Shown here piece after piece: positions 58,887 to 60,918 of a stretch of 60,918 nt of DNA; position 1 is the stretch's first letter, and the number at the start of each line of letters is the position of its first letter. The DNA comes from Verrucomicrobiota bacterium (GTDB taxonomy: Bacteria; Verrucomicrobiota; Verrucomicrobiia; Limisphaerales; VHCN01). The stretch spans positions 1 through 60,918 of the forward strand of contig VHCN01000017.1 of the NCBI GenBank assembly GCA_016871675.1, written 5' to 3'. Below the pieces are notes generated by a model that did no database searches, was not told the origin of the DNA, and saw only the letters and a list, made by a program, of their open reading frames with translations. A program made the translations under genes and the position numbers.

Positions 58887-60326
58887 CTACCCCACCTTGC
58901 CGAGCATGTCCGGCAGCGTCTGGAACGCGCGGGCGCGGAAGAGAAAGTCCACGATGTTGCCTTCGTGCGGCTGGAGCCAGTCGAGCTTGATGGTGGGCAG
59001 CGCGCCGATGTTGAGGCGGTCGATGTTGTGCGCCTCCATGAGCTGCCGTTGCCAGGCGCGGTTGTGGGTGATGCACGAGGCGACGAGGGTGGTGCCGATT
59101 TTCTCGATCATCTGGTCCTGCGGGCACTCGACGACGGTGGCATAGGGGAACATGTATTCGGTGTTCGCGATGGCGCGGTCGGGCGAGTCGCAGTGGAGCA
59201 CCCACGGGCGCAGATACGCGCAGCGTTCCTTCTCGACGAGGCGCGGGCCAAACTTGGCGGTCATGTCGGTGACGCCGGCTTCCTTGGCCTTGTCGAGGAT
59301 CGAGGCGTGGACGGCCTGGGCTTGTCCCGGCACGGTGAAGGCGGCGAGGGCGGCCTTGGGGTCCTCGGGCGGGAGCACGTCGATGGGGCCGATTTTCTCG
59401 GCGAGCGCGGCGGCGATTTCTTTGGTGTGGCGCGAGGCCCAGACGCCGGAGGTGTTGATGCAGCCGCGGCCGGAGTTGAGGTAGATGCCGTCGGCGATGA
59501 GGTCGATGTATTTGGGCCAGTCGTCCACCACGTCGTCGCCGAGGAGGACCTTGCTGAAGCCGGGCCCGTGGACTTGCACGCGCGGGTTGCCTTCGTATTG
59601 CTTCACGGTCTGGGTGCTGCCGAAGATCATGGTGCGGCGGCAGCGGTTGACGACTTCGGCGCCCATCTCGCCCGCGCCCGGGTAGATGCCGAAGGCTTCG
59701 CGCGGGATGCCCGCCGCGGTGAACGCCGCGGCCATGCGGTAGGGCGTCCACGGCTCCTGCGGGCCGGGCTTGAGCACGAGGCCGATTTGCATCGCGATCA
59801 CGGGCAGCCACAGCGTGTGGACGCCGGGCGAGTTGGACGGCAGCACCATGCCGAGCACGGGCGTCTGCGCCTGGTAGCTGACGATGACGCCGCGGTTCTC
59901 ATCGCCGTAGCCGCGCGTGAGGATGTCGAGCGGCAGGCCGCGCGTGAGGCAGTCGAGGATCTTGTCCATGTTGGAGAGCACGAAGTGGTTCTTGGACATG
60001 TTGAATTTGCACATGTGCTCGGGCAGGCCGGTGGACGCGGATTGCTGGCGCGCGAAGTCGTCGGGCGATTGAGTGCCGTCGCCCATCGGGAGGGTGGCGT
60101 CGCGGTAGAAGTCGGCGGCCTTCTTCATGATCTGCACGAGGTCGCGGATGGGGATGTCCTTGAGGACTTCGCGCGAGCGCGCGGCCTTCTTCATATCCTT
60201 GGCGAGCAGGCCGGGATTGGCGCGGCTGACTTGCGCGAGGGTCTCGCCGGTGACGAAGTGGATGACGGGATCGGTCTCGAGGCTTTCGTAAGGCTGGCCC
60301 CAGCGGAGGACGGGAATCTTGACCAT
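58887..60326 (-). CDS. Aldehyde-dehydrogenase-superfamily enzyme
   Basis: From the ATG at 60326 the protein has 479 residues. Cofactor-binding elements are VLGMVLPSNSPGVH, IGLVLKPGPQEPWTP and MIFGSTQTVKQYEG. The catalytic Cys289 lies in YLNSGRGCINTSGVW. The general-base Glu of hydrolytic ALDHs (ELGGK motif) is replaced by RVQVHGPG. Loss of that Glu is typical of CoA-acylating or otherwise specialised members, so a simple NAD-dependent aldehyde-to-acid reaction is not assured. It is divergent from a nucleoside-type transporter. Confidence 0.85.
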   Translation of the reverse strand: MVKIPVLRWGQPYESLETDPVIHFVTGETLAQVSRANPGLLAKDMKKAARSREVLKDIPIRDLVQIMKKAADFYRDATLPMGDGTQSPDDFARQQSASTGLPEHMCKFNMSKNHFVLSNMDKILDCLTRGLPLDILTRGYGDENRGVIVSYQAQTPVLGMVLPSNSPGVHTLWLPVIAMQIGLVLKPGPQEPWTPYRMAAAFTAAGIPREAFGIYPGAGEMGAEVVNRCRRTMIFGSTQTVKQYEGNPRVQVHGPGFSKVLLGDDVVDDWPKYIDLIADGIYLNSGRGCINTSGVWASRHTKEIAAALAEKIGPIDVLPPEDPKAALAAFTVPGQAQAVHASILDKAKEAGVTDMTAKFGPRLVEKERCAYLRPWVLHCDSPDRAIANTEYMFPYATVVECPQDQMIEKIGTTLVASCITHNRAWQRQLMEAHNIDRLNIGALPTIKLDWLQPHEGNIVDFLFRARAFQTLPDMLGKVG

Positions 60327-60420
60327 GGTGGATGAGGTGAGGTGTGAGCAGTCGGTGATGTGCGGTGATTGCGCGTGTTTGACGGAGTGCGCGCAAGGAA
60401 ATTCTGGGAAGCTGAGACCG

Positions 60421-60553
60421 CTGCAAAACGTGCAGCGTCGAGCCTGCGCCTCGACGGAACATGCCAGATTCCAGGGAAAGTCCGGCCCCAGACCGGACAC
60501 TCCGCCGACGCTCGATGAATTTTGCAGAGAGGGGCCAAGGTGGCGCTTGCCAC
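60421..60553. repeat. Cluster of four small palindromes
   Basis: Perfect hairpins occur in a row: CTGCA/TGCAG (60421-60435), CGTCGAG/CTCGACG (60436-60456), GTCCGG/CCGGAC (60480-60498) and GTGGC/GCCAC (60540-60553). CTGCAAAA at the left also pairs with a TTTTGCAG near 60517-60524, giving a nested fold. The block lies in the 264-bp divergent space between the aldehyde-dehydrogenase gene and the transporter gene. Its second hairpin has the same plan as the one at 3868-3886. Confidence 0.6.
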
Positions 60554-60590
60554 TCCAGGGGCCTTCCCCTACGGTTTCACGCACACGGCT

Positions 60591-60918
60591 ATGAATTCCT
60601 CACCCAAGCTCAAGCTCTTCGTCATGATGGTGCTCCAGTTCTTCATCTGGGGCGCGTGGCTGCCGCTCATCTTCGGCTACCTGCCGAGCCTCGGCTTCTC
60701 GCCCGGGCAGCAGTCGTGGATTCTCAACGCCTTCCCCATCGCGTCGATCGTCGGCATGTTCTTCAGCAACCAGTGGGCGGACCGGAAGTTTGCGGCGGAG
60801 AAGTTCCTCGCCTTCTCGCACCTCATCGGCGGGCTTGCGATGATCGGGCTCGCGTTCACGAAGGATTTCAACACGTTCTTCGCGCTGATGATAGTGCACT
60901 GCCTCTTCTACGTGCCGA
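60591..60918 (+). CDS. Nucleoside:H+ symporter-like MFS protein (partial)
   Basis: The ATG at 60591 opens a frame that runs off the right edge after 109 codons. LFVMMVLQFFIWGAWLPLIFG, then GYLPSLGFSPGQQSWILNAF and IASIVGMFFSNQWADRKF, match the N-terminus of the NupG/XapB nucleoside:proton symporter family, with two and a half membrane segments visible. It probably imports nucleosides or related sugars; the missing C-terminal part prevents a finer call. Confidence 0.82.
   Translation, partial: MNSSPKLKLFVMMVLQFFIWGAWLPLIFGYLPSLGFSPGQQSWILNAFPIASIVGMFFSNQWADRKFAAEKFLAFSHLIGGLAMIGLAFTKDFNTFFALMIVHCLFYVP

Noticed and set aside
1-60918. tRNA, rRNA, CRISPR arrays, integrases or transposases
   Set aside because: I looked for cloverleaf-like blocks, conserved rRNA segments, regularly spaced repeats and transposase or integrase motifs and saw none. 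A covariance-model scan could still find a small RNA.

Overview
The window is about 61 kb of GC-rich bacterial chromosome. Roughly 45 coding regions are supported, on both strands, mostly in short operons. No rRNA, tRNA, CRISPR array, phage or transposase was found. The gene mix points to Verrucomicrobiota, probably the Pedosphaera/Limisphaera side. It includes an exported delta-60/Calx-beta protein, a giant DUF4175-like membrane protein followed by a terpene-cyclase-fold protein, a DUF1080 protein, a CehA/McbA metallohydrolase, a deoxyhypusine-synthase-like protein, an archaeal-type phosphoglycerate mutase and many exported esterases. The phylum is an inference from gene families, not from a marker tree.

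Layout. 1-3586: exported delta-60 beta-propeller protein, running off the left edge. 3940-12540: minus-strand operon of a small lipoprotein, the giant DUF4175-like protein, a prenyltransferase-repeat protein and a Sel1 lipoprotein. 12887-14629: rpsB-tsf, with a structured leader. 14640-18103: DHH phosphoesterase, ATP-grasp-like protein and MarC, followed by a decayed gene tail. 18191-24701: lysS, 6-phosphogluconolactonase, exported esterase, ParA and a CCA-adding-type nucleotidyltransferase. 24734-29123: an MFS transporter, then a coupled HAD / DHS-like / PfkB trio. 29407-34665: MtnA-like isomerase, TPR protein, MobA, PanC, glutaredoxin and ApgM. 35186-40994: DUF1080 lipoprotein, DapA-like aldolase, SpoU methyltransferase, metallo-beta-lactamase-fold hydrolase, RpoN and peptide deformylase. 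41082-49909: a protease/lectin-like/SirB1 fusion, two single-pass coiled proteins, a class A beta-lactamase-like protein, RsmD, and a membrane-anchored protein coupled to an exported esterase. 49921-55381: a catalytically dead M50-like protein with two cNMP-binding domains, coupled to a pseudopilin/Sel1 protein, divergent from clpC. 56034-60918: CehA/McbA metallohydrolase, decayed genes, an aldehyde-dehydrogenase-family enzyme and the start of a nucleoside transporter.

Housekeeping genes are interleaved with lineage-specific cell-envelope and exported genes. Several intergenic spaces hold gene remnants: a sialidase-like tail, a CheA head, an orphan Tat signal, and AT-richer tails. Others hold palindromic REP-like elements of at least three types. 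Both suggest ongoing gene loss.

The best candidates for undescribed systems are (i) the HAD / DHS-like / PfkB operon and (ii) the dead M50-cNMP sensor translationally coupled to a pseudopilin-Sel1 protein.
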